Shown here in pieces: positions 48,131 through 57,713 of a stretch of DNA of 64,000 nucleotides (the stretch's first letter is position 1; every line of letters begins with the position of its first letter). Source of the DNA: Acidaminococcus massiliensis (lineage in GTDB: Bacteria; Bacillota; Negativicutes; Acidaminococcales; Acidaminococcaceae); the NCBI RefSeq assembly GCF_900095825.1, contig NZ_LT608315.1:2560213-2624212 (forward strand), read 5' to 3'. Made by a program: the position numbers and the translations under genes. Under the pieces are notes generated by a model that was not told the origin of the DNA, did not search any database, and saw only the letters and a program-made list of their open reading frames with translations.

Positions 48131-49744
48131 CTATTTCTCCGGTGCAAACCTCCCCATCAGCCTTCTGGCCTGATGGTATCCGTCCATGGCGGCACTCATG
48201 ATGCCGCCGGCATACCCAGCACCTTCTCCGGTGGGATACAGGCCCCGGCAGTTTACCGACTGACCGTCTTCCCCCCGCAGGATCCGTACTGGTGCAGAAG
48301 TCCGGGTCTCCACCCCGATCATCAGCCCCTGGGTGCTGAATCCGGGGAGCTTCCGTTCAAAATCCCGCAGCCCGTGCTCCAGGGATTCCGCCACAAAGTC
48401 TGGCAGGATCTTCCGCAAGTCTGCCGGGACCAATCCCGGTCGATAACTGGGCTGGAATGGAATCTCCAGATCTGGCATCTCTTTTTCCATAAAGCTCCGG
48501 CTGGTCTGGGCCGGTGCCCGATAATCCCGGCTGACGCTCCAGGCCAGCCGTTCATACTTCCTCTGGAATTCCATCCCTCCCAGGGGCCCAGAAGGGAAGT
48601 CTGCCGGATCCACACTCACCACCAGGGCACTGTTGGCCAGTCCCGTATCCCGTTTGAAAGGACTCATGCCGTTCACCACCAAACCTCCCTGTTCAGAAGC
48701 CGATGCCACCACCTGTCCTCCCGGGCACATACAGAAGGAATACACCGCCCGGCTCGTTTCCTTGTCGTGATAAATCAGGGCATAATCCGCCGCTCCCAGC
48801 TGGGGATGGTTGGCGAACTTCCCGTACTGGGCCCGGTTGATGAGGGCCTGTTCGTGCTCGATCCGCACCCCCACTGCAAAGGCCTTGGCCTCCAGGTGTA
48901 CGGACCGTTTCAGCAGGGCTGCATAAGTGTCCCGGGCACTGTGGCCGCAGGCCAGGATCACTCCGTTGGTAGCCACCCACTCCCCGCCGTTCAGTTCCAC
49001 GGCCGTAAGGCCCCGTTCCGGGTCCACCTGGAAATCCGTCACCTGGGTTTCGTATCGGATCTCGCCTCCGGCCTTTTTAATCCGGCTGATGAGCCCGGTG
49101 ACCATGAGCCGGAGCTTGTCCGTGCCTACATGGGGTTTCTGTTCCGTAAGGATCTCTTTGGGAGCCCCCGCTTCTACAAAAGTCCGGAGCAGATGGCCCA
49201 TAATGGGGTCGTTCACCCGAGTGGTCAGCTTGCCGTCGGAAAAAGTCCCAGCACCGCCGGCTCCGAACTGTACATTGCTCACTGGATCCAGTTTCCCGGT
49301 TTTCCAGAACTGTTCTACATCCTTTACCCGGTGGGATAGGTCCCGTCCCCGTTCCACCACCAAAGGAGCATACCCGTGCCGGGCCAGTTCCAGGGCTGCC
49401 ACAAGGCCCGCCGGCCCCAAGCCGATCACCACCGGGCGGCCCTGGAGCTTTTCTGTCCCCAGTACAGCCGCCGGTTCTGGTTTTTCTTCCCACAGGGTCA
49501 CCTGGGAATCCCGGAGAAGCTTTTGGAGTACCGCAGGGGGTACCTCTACTTCCGCCCGGACATGGCAAACCAGACAGATATTGCTTTTCCGCCGGGCGTC
49601 CACGGCCTTCCGGACCAAGACCACCTGCCGGAGGGATTTTTCCGGCAGACGGTATTTCCGACTGATGATCTGTTTCAGCGTGTGGTGGCTGTCCAGCCCT
49701 ACCCGCAGGTTATTGATTCTGATTTCCACCGGCTTTATTGACAT
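48131..49744 (-). CDS. FAD-dependent dehydrogenase-like protein (COG2509)
   Basis: 537 residues. A small N-terminal domain (1-95, typical start IRINNLRVGLD, with CLVCHV) is followed by an FAD-binding core with VIGLGPAGLVAALEL (about 105-119), QFGAGGAGTFSDGKLTT (about 158-174) and a C-terminal GEGAGYAGG motif. Family activity is uncharacterised. The start overlaps the end of cdaR by 35 bases; AAGGAACGG precedes the ATG. Third gene after cdaA-cdaR. A shorter paralogue is at 30165-31553. Confidence 0.85.
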   Translation of the reverse strand: MSIKPVEIRINNLRVGLDSHHTLKQIISRKYRLPEKSLRQVVLVRKAVDARRKSNICLVCHVRAEVEVPPAVLQKLLRDSQVTLWEEKPEPAAVLGTEKLQGRPVVIGLGPAGLVAALELARHGYAPLVVERGRDLSHRVKDVEQFWKTGKLDPVSNVQFGAGGAGTFSDGKLTTRVNDPIMGHLLRTFVEAGAPKEILTEQKPHVGTDKLRLMVTGLISRIKKAGGEIRYETQVTDFQVDPERGLTAVELNGGEWVATNGVILACGHSARDTYAALLKRSVHLEAKAFAVGVRIEHEQALINRAQYGKFANHPQLGAADYALIYHDKETSRAVYSFCMCPGGQVVASASEQGGLVVNGMSPFKRDTGLANSALVVSVDPADFPSGPLGGMEFQRKYERLAWSVSRDYRAPAQTSRSFMEKEMPDLEIPFQPSYRPGLVPADLRKILPDFVAESLEHGLRDFERKLPGFSTQGLMIGVETRTSAPVRILRGEDGQSVNCRGLYPTGEGAGYAGGIMSAAMDGYHQARRLMGRFAPEK

Positions 49745-50681
49745 CCTGCTGTTCCGTTCCTTTCTGCAAAGTGATCTCCACGATGACGCTGTGCTGGTCA
49801 GCCAGTACCTGATCCGGGATCTGGAGAGGCATCTTCAGTTCCACATCACTGGTGATGTTGTTCAGGACAATGGGAGCCGTGAGGATTTCCCGGATGCCGC
49901 CCAGGACCTTGGGTTCAGCGGTCAGCCGGACACTGTCCGGTGTGATTTTCACATTCTTGATGGAAACGCCATCCGGCAGCTTCCCGGACATGTTGGCTTT
50001 TACAGGGAAGTCATTGGTCCCCAGCTGACGGACAATGGTCACTGTGGTCTTGATCTTGCCCGGTACCACCTTCACATCGTACATTTCCCGTCCCGTCCGG
50101 TCCACAGCTACAGCCGTGGCTTCCGCAGAGAAGTTCCGGTCATGGTGGCTGATGTCAACCATCACCAGCACCTTGTCCACCTGAGAAATCCGACCGCTGG
50201 CTCCCTTGATGGTCACCTGAGTAGGAGCCAGATCCATCTGGCTGACGGTGACCCCGCTGTTGGGAACGCCTACGATCCGAGGTTCCAGGGTCATGGTCTT
50301 TTCCGCTAGAGAATCTGTTTCCAATTGGAGCAGGCTGGGCGTCACTTCCGCCACTTCTCCCAGCCGGACAGAAGCCTGGACGTTATAGGTATTCCGCCCC
50401 TTAGGAGCATCTGTAAAGTCGATGAACGCTTTGATATCCCCTTCCCGAAGTACGGCAATCTGAGACCGGGTTCCGCTGACCTTCACATTGACGGTTTCCG
50501 GCAGGTCTTTCACCACCATGTCTTCTGCCAAGTTCTGGGCCGTAAGAGGTACCTGGAAAGTCTTGGTAGTAATGGGATTCTGTTCATTCATCACATAGAC
50601 CCACAGGATGCAGGCACAGACCACGGACATGATCCGCACCAGCCAGGAATTCCGGTTGGGCGTCTGGTTATCTTTCACCAT
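49710..50681 (-). CDS. cdaR: CdaR (YbbR-domain regulator of diadenylate cyclase)
   Basis: 323 residues. One N-terminal membrane helix (about 18-36) precedes several YbbR repeats predicted on the outer side of the inner membrane (recurrent LPxxVxVKVSG and VxxTVTIVRQ patterns). In Firmicutes CdaR binds and modulates CdaA. The ATG at 50681 has AAAGGAGG 8 bases upstream and overlaps the cdaA end by 14 bases; the earlier ATG has no SD. Confidence 0.92.
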   Translation of the reverse strand: MVKDNQTPNRNSWLVRIMSVVCACILWVYVMNEQNPITTKTFQVPLTAQNLAEDMVVKDLPETVNVKVSGTRSQIAVLREGDIKAFIDFTDAPKGRNTYNVQASVRLGEVAEVTPSLLQLETDSLAEKTMTLEPRIVGVPNSGVTVSQMDLAPTQVTIKGASGRISQVDKVLVMVDISHHDRNFSAEATAVAVDRTGREMYDVKVVPGKIKTTVTIVRQLGTNDFPVKANMSGKLPDGVSIKNVKITPDSVRLTAEPKVLGGIREILTAPIVLNNITSDVELKMPLQIPDQVLADQHSVIVEITLQKGTEQQDVNKAGGNQNQ

Positions 50682-51537
50682 GGCTGCCGCCTCCTTTCTG
50701 GTCATCGGAAGTGGAGTGTTTCTTTCCCAGTTTGGCCAGGATGGTATCCTTCCAGTTCAGCATAGGCGTCTTCATCACCGGCCGCAGCAGATCCTTCACG
50801 TCTCGATGGGTCAGATAGCGCTGGAGCGCCCCTCCCCGAGCCAGGGAAATGGTCCCAGTCTCTTCACTGACCACCAGCACCAGGGCATCGGTCTGTTCGG
50901 AAAGGCCGATGGCCGCCCGATGCCGGGTTCCCAGTTCCTGGCTCAAGTTCCGGGCTTCTGTCAGGGGCAGGAGACAGCTGGCTGCAGCGATCCGATCCCC
51001 CCGGATGATTACAGCTCCGTCATGGAGAGGTGTGTTGGGGATGAAGATATTTTCAAAAAGAGCGGTACTGATCAATCCATCGATAGGGATCCCTGTTTCG
51101 ATGTAATCATCCAGACCGGTCTCCCGTTCAAAGACCATCAGCGCGCCGATCTTGTTCCGGCTCAGGTCGTCTGCCGTGGTAGCCACTGCTTCCAGCATAT
51201 TTTCCACCTGGATTTCATTGAGCACTGTGCTCCGGCGGAAGAGCTTTCCCCGGCCGATCTGTTCCAAGGCCCGGCGGAGTTCTGGCTGGAACACCACCGG
51301 CAGAGCGATCATGACCACCGTCATGAATTTTTCCAGGATCCAGTTGATCACATACAGGTTCAGCCATTTGCTGATCAGCATGATCACCAGCAGCATCAGG
51401 AGCCCTTTCACCAGGGATGCCGCTCGGGTATTCTTCAGCATCTGATACAGTTTATTCAGGAAAAATGCCACCACCAGGATATCGATCACATCCAGCATGG
51501 TCACGGTATGGATCAAACCAAGGACATGTCCTCCCAT
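50668..51537 (-). CDS. cdaA: Diadenylate cyclase CdaA
   Basis: 289 residues. Three N-terminal membrane helices (about 15-90) precede the DAC domain, with catalytic motifs LHDGAVII and GTRHRAAIG. It makes the second messenger c-di-AMP from two ATP. SD GAAGGAGG is 8 bases before the ATG. Head of cdaA-cdaR-flavoprotein; the usual third gene glmM is not here. Confidence 0.96.
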   Translation of the reverse strand: MGGHVLGLIHTVTMLDVIDILVVAFFLNKLYQMLKNTRAASLVKGLLMLLVIMLISKWLNLYVINWILEKFMTVVMIALPVVFQPELRRALEQIGRGKLFRRSTVLNEIQVENMLEAVATTADDLSRNKIGALMVFERETGLDDYIETGIPIDGLISTALFENIFIPNTPLHDGAVIIRGDRIAAASCLLPLTEARNLSQELGTRHRAAIGLSEQTDALVLVVSEETGTISLARGGALQRYLTHRDVKDLLRPVMKTPMLNWKDTILAKLGKKHSTSDDQKGGGSHGER

Positions 51538-51702
51538 ACTTCAGCCTCCTTCATTGTATGGTTTTCTTCTATCTAGTTCATTCCAATACAGAAAATCTCA
51601 TACATATAATATTATAATTATACGCTGAAGTCGAAAAAATGACAATCATCCGTGGTATACTAGGTAAAAAGTCGCAATTTCCACAGAGAAAGGAACCTGC
51701 TT

Positions 51703-52959
51703 ATGAATATCCTTGCACTGGCAAAAGCGGAATATCCTGAAACGGTGCGGCTGCGCCGTCATTTCCATGAAAACCCGGAGCTGAGCTGCCGGGAAGTGAA
51801 AACCATCGCCTTTCTAGAAGCCTACCTGAAGGAGTTGGGAATCCTTACCATCAATATCCCCGATGGCGGCCTTTTGGGAATCATCGACAGCGGCAAACCC
51901 GGGAAGACCCTGCTCATGCGGGCGGATACCGATGCCCTCCCCATTGCCGAAAACCCGGAAAACCTGAAGGAAAAGAAAGTCTGCATCTCCCACGTGCCCG
52001 GAGTCTCCCATGCCTGCGGCCACGACGGCCACATGGCCATGCTGCTCACTACCGCTCGGATCCTGGCAGCCCACAAGGAAGCCTTTACCGGGAAAGTGGT
52101 GCTGTGCTTTGAACGGGGAGAAGAAGAAAGCGGGGACATCCAGAACCTGCTGCCCTATATCGTGAAGGAATCCGGACTGAAGATCGACGGCTGCTACGCC
52201 ACCCATGTGCGGTGGGATTTGCCGGCCGGGAAAGTTTCTATCACCCCCGGAGCTGTCATGGGAGGGGGCTGTTCCTTTGTGATCCGGCTGAAGGGGACCT
52301 TCGGCCATGGGGCCCGTCCGGACCTGGCCAACAACCCCATGGACTGCTTTGCCGCCCTGTACCAGCAGCTGAACGAATTCCGCCAACGGAAGGTGGATCC
52401 GTTTGAATGTTTGACCTTCTCTCTGGGCTTCGTCCGCAGCGGAGAAAAGTACAATGTGATCCCGGAAGACTTGACCTTCGGCGGCACCGCCCGGTTCTTC
52501 AATTACGAAAAGGCCGGGAAGCCTTTTGAGGATTTCCTGAAAAGGGCCCTGGCGGGCAATGCAACGATTTACGACTGTGAGGCGGAGATCCAGCATATGC
52601 CTGAAGCCCTATTCGAGGCTCGGAACAATACCGCCTGCGCCCAGCTGGGACGGAAGGCGGTTGCGGACGCCCTGGGCAGCGATGCGCTCCAGGACCCCCA
52701 GCCCTGGATGGCCTCAGAATCCTTCGCCTTGTTCCTGCAGGAATACCCTGGAGTCCTGGCCTTTACCGGCATTGCCAATCCAGAAAAGGGCTGCGGAGCC
52801 AACCACCACACCCCGGAATTCGACATGGATGAAACAGGCCTCATGACCGGCGCCGCCATGGGGGTAGCCTACGCCCTGGCCTTCCTGAACACCGACTTCG
52901 ATCCAAAATTCACCCCCAACCCGGAACCAGTGGACCGGTTGGCAAAACGAAATGTGTAA
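51703..52959 (+). CDS. M20 family amidohydrolase / peptidase
   Basis: 418 residues. Metal-site motifs of the M20D group are visible: HENPEL near 22-27, MRADTDALP near 72-80, SHACGHDGHMAM near 106-117 and GEEESGD near 145-151. A dimerisation domain (about 180-300) contains FGHGARPDLANNP. Relatives hydrolyse N-acyl or N-carbamoyl amino acids, aminobenzoyl-glutamate or indole-acetyl conjugates; the exact substrate cannot be told. Cytoplasmic. AGAAAGGA precedes the ATG. Confidence 0.88.
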   Translation: MNILALAKAEYPETVRLRRHFHENPELSCREVKTIAFLEAYLKELGILTINIPDGGLLGIIDSGKPGKTLLMRADTDALPIAENPENLKEKKVCISHVPGVSHACGHDGHMAMLLTTARILAAHKEAFTGKVVLCFERGEEESGDIQNLLPYIVKESGLKIDGCYATHVRWDLPAGKVSITPGAVMGGGCSFVIRLKGTFGHGARPDLANNPMDCFAALYQQLNEFRQRKVDPFECLTFSLGFVRSGEKYNVIPEDLTFGGTARFFNYEKAGKPFEDFLKRALAGNATIYDCEAEIQHMPEALFEARNNTACAQLGRKAVADALGSDALQDPQPWMASESFALFLQEYPGVLAFTGIANPEKGCGANHHTPEFDMDETGLMTGAAMGVAYALAFLNTDFDPKFTPNPEPVDRLAKRNV

Positions 52960-52963
52960 AAAA

Positions 52964-53003
52964 ATGTTGCACATATATTTTTCACGTGCAACATCCCCTT
53001 TTT
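52964..53003 (+). terminator. Terminator of the M20 gene
   Basis: ATGTTGCAC / GTGCAACAT stem with a 12-base AT-rich loop, then CCCCTTTTT. Confidence 0.75.
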
Positions 53004-53060
53004 GTCAGCGGTCGATGGATTGAGGGAAAGAGCTGCTCCGCCACTTGGAGGTGCATAGAA

Positions 53061-53834
53061 ATGAAATGTTACATCGTTGATGCTTTTACAAAAGAATTGT
53101 TCAAGGGAAATCCGGCTGCCGTGTGCATTCTGGATCATTGGCTTCCTGATGGACTGATGGAACAGATTGCAATGGAAAACAGCCTGTCCGAAACTGCTTT
53201 TACCGTCAGAGAAAATGACCACTGGCACCTGCGCTGGTTCACTCCAGGTGGAGAAATCGATTTCTGCGGTCACGCGACTCTGGGCACCGCCTTCGTCCTG
53301 GCCAACTTCATCGATCCTGCTGCCAGCCGTTACATCTTCCAGACCCGCAACGGCAAGCTGACCGTTACCCGCAACGGCAGCCAGTTCTCCATGGATTTCC
53401 CGGCTTACACTATGAAACCTATCTCTGTAACCGAGGCCATGGAAAAAGCTCTGGGTGTAAAGCCTGTGGAAGCCTATCTGGCACGGGACCTGGTCTGCGT
53501 CCTGGCCGATGAATCCCAAGTGATCCATTGCCAGCCCAATCTGGAAAAAATAAAACAGCTGGATGGTCTGCTCTGCCACATAACGGCCATAGGAACCAAA
53601 TATGATACGGTCAGCCGTTCTTTTGCCCCCAAACTTTCTGTCGCTGAAGATCCTGTCTGCGGAAGCGGTCACTGCCATATCATTCCCGTGATGGCTTCCA
53701 AACTTGGCAAGCATGACCTTATTTCTTATCAGGCCTCCAAACGGGGCGGTGAACTGTACTGCCATTTGGAAAACGGGCGCATCGCAATGGCCGGCTATGC
53801 TGTACTGTATGCTGAATCCACTTTAAAGATCTGA
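53061..53834 (+). CDS. PhzF family isomerase-like protein
   Basis: 257 residues. The family's general acid Glu44 is in SLSETAF; GGEIDFCGHATLG (about 70-82) and EDPVCGSGHCHI (near 197-208) complete the PhzF signature. Members isomerise phenazine precursors or have unknown roles; no phenazine genes are present. Start 53061 is preceded by TTGGAGG. Mildly AT-richer than its neighbours. Confidence 0.88.
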   Translation: MKCYIVDAFTKELFKGNPAAVCILDHWLPDGLMEQIAMENSLSETAFTVRENDHWHLRWFTPGGEIDFCGHATLGTAFVLANFIDPAASRYIFQTRNGKLTVTRNGSQFSMDFPAYTMKPISVTEAMEKALGVKPVEAYLARDLVCVLADESQVIHCQPNLEKIKQLDGLLCHITAIGTKYDTVSRSFAPKLSVAEDPVCGSGHCHIIPVMASKLGKHDLISYQASKRGGELYCHLENGRIAMAGYAVLYAESTLKI

Positions 53835-53928
53835 AAGTCTGCCACATAGGATTTCCCTCATTGACTGTGCATCCATTTTCTACGTATAATGATTCATTGA
53901 CAAATCTTATGGGAGGTTTTTGTCCATC

Positions 53929-54618
53929 TTGAAACGCAAAGCTTTTCTGGCTGCTTTTCCCCATACCCTGCCCATTTTCGCCGGGTTCTGGTTCCTGGGG
54001 CTGGCTTATGGGATCCTGATGCATTCTGCTGGATTCTCCTTTTGGTACCCCATGTTCATGAGCATGACCATCTTCGGCGGTTCGCTGGAATTCATCGCTG
54101 TGCGTCTACTCCTTTCTCCCTTTGCACCCCTCCAGACCCTGGTCGTCAGTCTGCTGGTCCAGGCTCGCCACCTGTTCTACGGCATTGCCATGCTGGACCG
54201 GTTCCGGGGAATGGGGTGGAAAAAGCCCTATCTGATCTTCGGTATGTGTGATGAAACTTTTTCCATCAACTACACCGCAGATATCCCCCCGGATGTGGAC
54301 CGGGGCTGGTTCATGGTGTTCGTCACCCTGCTAAACCAGTTCTATTGGGTCAGCGGGGCCACCTTAGGTGGTCTGGCAGGCGGGCTGCTCCAGTTCAATA
54401 CCAAAGGTCTTTCCTTTGTCATGACCGCCATGTTCGCCGTGATTTTCCAGGAACAGCTGAAAAAAGAAAAACAGAAAACAACGGCTGCTGTGGGGCTGGG
54501 GTGTTCCCTGGTCTGCCTGCTGCTGTTCGGTCCGGATTCCTTCATGATCCCTACCATGGTTTCCATCCTTGCCGTACTGCTGCTCCTGCGGAACAAACTG
54601 GAAAAGGAGGGGATCTGA
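53929..54618 (+). CDS. azlC: AzlC family branched-chain amino acid exporter, large subunit
   Basis: 229 residues, mostly hydrophobic with about five to six membrane helices and the family start [23 protein letters not shown] (quoted in part: [12 protein letters not shown]). It works with AzlD to export branched-chain amino acids or analogues. The start is TTG: either 53929 (GGGAGG 12 bases away) or 53920 (3 bases away); I use 53929 without certainty. It is followed by azlD after one base. Confidence 0.88.
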   Translation: MKRKAFLAAFPHTLPIFAGFWFLGLAYGILMHSAGFSFWYPMFMSMTIFGGSLEFIAVRLLLSPFAPLQTLVVSLLVQARHLFYGIAMLDRFRGMGWKKPYLIFGMCDETFSINYTADIPPDVDRGWFMVFVTLLNQFYWVSGATLGGLAGGLLQFNTKGLSFVMTAMFAVIFQEQLKKEKQKTTAAVGLGCSLVCLLLFGPDSFMIPTMVSILAVLLLLRNKLEKEGI

Positions 54619-54619
54619 T

Positions 54620-54958
54620 ATGACGGATATGCCTTTTGACCAGCAGGTCATCACCATCGCTCTCTGTGCCCTAGGGACCATGCTCACCCGCTTCCTGCCC
54701 TTTCTTCTGTTCTCCGGGAAAAAGGCCACCCCGCCCTTCATCCAATATCTGGGCAAGGCCCTGCCCTGTGCAGTCTTCGCCATGCTGGTGGTGTACTGCC
54801 TGAAGGATGTGAAACTTCTCTCCGGCAGCCACGGCATCCCGGAAGCCCTAGGTCTTGCGGTCACCCTGGCCCTCCGGCAATGGAAAGGCCAGATGCTCCT
54901 TTCCATTGCCGGTGGCACGGTGCTGTACATGGTCCTGGTCCAGACGGTATTTGGGTGA
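54620..54958 (+). CDS. azlD: AzlD family branched-chain amino acid exporter, small subunit
   Basis: 112 residues with three to four membrane helices and the family [14 protein letters not shown] motif (about 20-33). The ATG at 54620 follows AAAGGAGGGG within the end of azlC, so the pair is coupled. An earlier in-frame ATG inside azlC is rejected. Confidence 0.9.
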   Translation: MTDMPFDQQVITIALCALGTMLTRFLPFLLFSGKKATPPFIQYLGKALPCAVFAMLVVYCLKDVKLLSGSHGIPEALGLAVTLALRQWKGQMLLSIAGGTVLYMVLVQTVFG

Positions 54959-54959
54959 A

Positions 54960-54995
54960 AAGAGGGGCTGTTGCATCAGCAACAGCCCCTCTTTT
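54960..54995. terminator. Bidirectional terminator between azlD and argH
   Basis: A 15-bp perfect stem AAGAGGGGCTGTTGC / GCAACAGCCCCTCTT, loop ATCA, T-run on both strands. Confidence 0.85.
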
Positions 54996-56413
54996 CATAT
55001 CCGTTCCTTCAATTCTTCCAGCTTTTTCTTCTGCTTTTCCACGGTTTCTTTTCCCAGCTTCACCTGTTCAGCGTTATTCTGGGGAGCAGGACCGCCGTAG
55101 CTGGTCCGGGCTGCCACGCAGTTCTCCGGTTTCAGGCATTCCAAGAGATCCGCTTCGAACAGCGGGCACATGGCCTTATATTCCTCCATGGTCAGCTGAC
55201 CCAGCAGTTTGTGCTCAGCGATGGCCTTGGCCACAGCCTGTCCCACTACAGCATGGGCCTTTCGGAAAGGCATCCCTTTCCGTACCAGATAATCCGCTAG
55301 ATCCGTGGCATTGGAATAATCCTTATGGACCGCTTCCGCCATCCGTGCTTCATTGACCTTGGTGGTCAGGATCATATCCCGATACACATGGAGAGAGAAT
55401 TTCACCGTATCGATGGTGTCGAAGAATCCTTCCTTATCTTCCTGGAGGTCTTTGTTATAAGCCAGCGGCAGTCCTTTCAGGGTGGTCAGGAGAGCCATCA
55501 GGTTCCCATACACCCGGCCAGTCTTGCCCCGGACCAACTCAGAGATATCCGGATTCTTTTTCTGAGGCATCATGGAAGATCCGGTAGCAAAAGCATCGTC
55601 CAGCTCGATGAAACCGAATTCCGTAGAAGACCACAGGCACATTTCTTCACTGAACCGGGACAGATGCATCATGAGAAGGGATGCAAAGCCGAGGAATTCC
55701 AGCACATAATCCCGGTCGCTGACTGCATCCATGCTGTTCCCATACACCTGGGAGAAGTGCAGTTCCTCCGCTACCTGGAACCGGTCGATGGGCAGGGTAG
55801 TGCCTGCCACGGCACCGGCCCCCAGCGGCATGATGTCCGCCCCGTCCCAAACACCCTGGAGACGGCGGAAATCCCGCCGGAACATGTTGAAATACGCCAG
55901 CATATGGTGGGCAAAGGTAATGGGCTGGGCCCGCTGGAGATGGGTATAGCCGGGCATCAGGGTCTTCAGGTGTTTTTCCGCCATGGTCAAGAGAGCTTCT
56001 TCGAACCGGATCAGCAGCTCCATGATTTCCGTGACTTCCCGCTTCATGTACATATGCATGTCCAGGGCTACTTGGTCGTTCCGGCTCCGGGCTGTATGGA
56101 GACGGGCTCCTGCATCCCCGATTTTTTCTGTCAGGGCTGCCTCGATGTTCATATGGATGTCTTCCAGTTCTGTCTTGAACGGGAATTTTCCTTCCTGGAT
56201 CTCCGCCAGGATCTCTTTCAGGCCCTTTTCAATGGCCGCGCCATCTTCCTGGCTGATGATCCCGGTGCTGGCCAGCATATGGGCATGGGCCATGCTCCCC
56301 CGGATATCTTCGTGATACAGTCTCTTGTCATAATCGATGGACGCATTGAAAGCATCTACCAGTGCGTTGGTGTCTTTGCTGAACCGTCCACCCCATAATT
56401 TTGTCTTTGCCAT
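54995..56413 (-). CDS. argH: Argininosuccinate lyase
   Basis: 472 residues, full length. It splits argininosuccinate to arginine and fumarate. The fumarase-superfamily signature GSSMMPQKKNP (about 280) is intact, and the N-terminus LWGGRFSKDT is typical. Its ATG shares one base with the argG stop (TAATG). Last gene of the arg operon. Confidence 0.97.
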   Translation of the reverse strand: MAKTKLWGGRFSKDTNALVDAFNASIDYDKRLYHEDIRGSMAHAHMLASTGIISQEDGAAIEKGLKEILAEIQEGKFPFKTELEDIHMNIEAALTEKIGDAGARLHTARSRNDQVALDMHMYMKREVTEIMELLIRFEEALLTMAEKHLKTLMPGYTHLQRAQPITFAHHMLAYFNMFRRDFRRLQGVWDGADIMPLGAGAVAGTTLPIDRFQVAEELHFSQVYGNSMDAVSDRDYVLEFLGFASLLMMHLSRFSEEMCLWSSTEFGFIELDDAFATGSSMMPQKKNPDISELVRGKTGRVYGNLMALLTTLKGLPLAYNKDLQEDKEGFFDTIDTVKFSLHVYRDMILTTKVNEARMAEAVHKDYSNATDLADYLVRKGMPFRKAHAVVGQAVAKAIAEHKLLGQLTMEEYKAMCPLFEADLLECLKPENCVAARTSYGGPAPQNNAEQVKLGKETVEKQKKKLEELKERI

Positions 56414-57633
56414 TATTTCAACTTCCCTTGTTTCATCAGAGCTCTTACAGTGAGCGGCAGGCCGAACAGATTGATGAAGCCCTGGGCATCTGCCTGGTTG
56501 TACACTTCATCTTCTCCGAAAGTGACATATTCCTTGCTGTACAGGGAATATGGGCTGGTGGTGCCGGCCGAAATGATATTGCCCTTGTACAGTTTCATCT
56601 TCACCGTACCGGTGACGGTTTTCTGGGTTTCATCCACAAAAGCTTGGAGAGCTTCCCGCAGAGGAGAGAACCACATGCCATCGTAGACCAGTTCCGCATA
56701 CCGGATGCCGATCTGTTCCTTATAATTATAAGTGGCCCGGTCCAGGCACAGGTTTTCCAGTTCATTGTGGGCATAATAGATGATGGCGCCCCCAGGGGTC
56801 TCGTAAACGCCCCGGTCCTTCATCCCCACCAGGCGGTTTTCCACCATGTCAGCAATGCCGATGCCGTTCCGTTTGCCGATTGCATTCAGCGTTTCCATCA
56901 TTTCCACAGGATCCATCTTTTTCCCGTTCACGGCCACCGGCACTCCCTGTTCAAAATCCAGGGTAATGTATTCGTCTTGATCAGGGGCTGCTTCCGGAGT
57001 CTGGCTCATGATATAGATTTCCGATTTGGGTTCATTGGAAGGATCTTCCAGATCGCTGCCTTCGTGGGACAGGTGCCAGATATTCCGGTCCATGCTGTAA
57101 TCTTTCTTCTTGGTCACAGGAACCGGGATATTGTGGGCCGCTGCATAGTCGATGGCGTCATCCCGAGATTTGATCTGCCATTCTCTCCAAGGAGCGATCA
57201 CCTTCAGCTGGGGAGCCAGCGCCTTGATTCCCAGTTCGAACCGGACCTGGTCGTTGCCCTTTCCGGTCGCTCCGTGGGCAATGGCATCCGCCCCTTCTTC
57301 CAAAGCGATCTTCACCAGGTATTTGGCAATGATGGGCCGTGCAATGGAAGTCCCCAGAAGATATTTCTTTTCGTAGACGGCACCGGATTTCACCATGGGC
57401 CAAGCATATTCCCGGAGGAATTCATCCCGCAGATCCAGGATATACGCCTTGCTGGCCCCGGATTTGATGGCCTTGTCATGGACAGGAGCCACTTCTTCCC
57501 CCTGACCGATATCCGCCGTTACGGTAATCACTTCACAATTGTTGTAGTTTTCCTTCAGCCAAGGAATGATGCAGGAAGTATCCAGCCCGCCTGAATAAGC
57601 CAGGACGACTTTTTTGATGTCTTTTTTATCCAT
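56413..57633 (-). CDS. argG: Argininosuccinate synthase
   Basis: 406 residues. The ATP-binding P-loop [11 protein letters not shown] (about 9-19) identifies the N-type ATP pyrophosphatase that joins citrulline and aspartate. ATG 57633 is preceded by AAGGAGAG; a frame extension of 12 codons is rejected. Separated from argF by 80 bases without an evident terminator. Confidence 0.97.
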   Translation of the reverse strand: MDKKDIKKVVLAYSGGLDTSCIIPWLKENYNNCEVITVTADIGQGEEVAPVHDKAIKSGASKAYILDLRDEFLREYAWPMVKSGAVYEKKYLLGTSIARPIIAKYLVKIALEEGADAIAHGATGKGNDQVRFELGIKALAPQLKVIAPWREWQIKSRDDAIDYAAAHNIPVPVTKKKDYSMDRNIWHLSHEGSDLEDPSNEPKSEIYIMSQTPEAAPDQDEYITLDFEQGVPVAVNGKKMDPVEMMETLNAIGKRNGIGIADMVENRLVGMKDRGVYETPGGAIIYYAHNELENLCLDRATYNYKEQIGIRYAELVYDGMWFSPLREALQAFVDETQKTVTGTVKMKLYKGNIISAGTTSPYSLYSKEYVTFGEDEVYNQADAQGFINLFGLPLTVRALMKQGKLK

Positions 57634-57713
57634 TGTACGTCTCTCCTTTATGGGCGTGTCATAGGTCATACGCCGCTTGACAGCGGTGGATTCTCCACAG
57701 CCCTTCTTTTATT

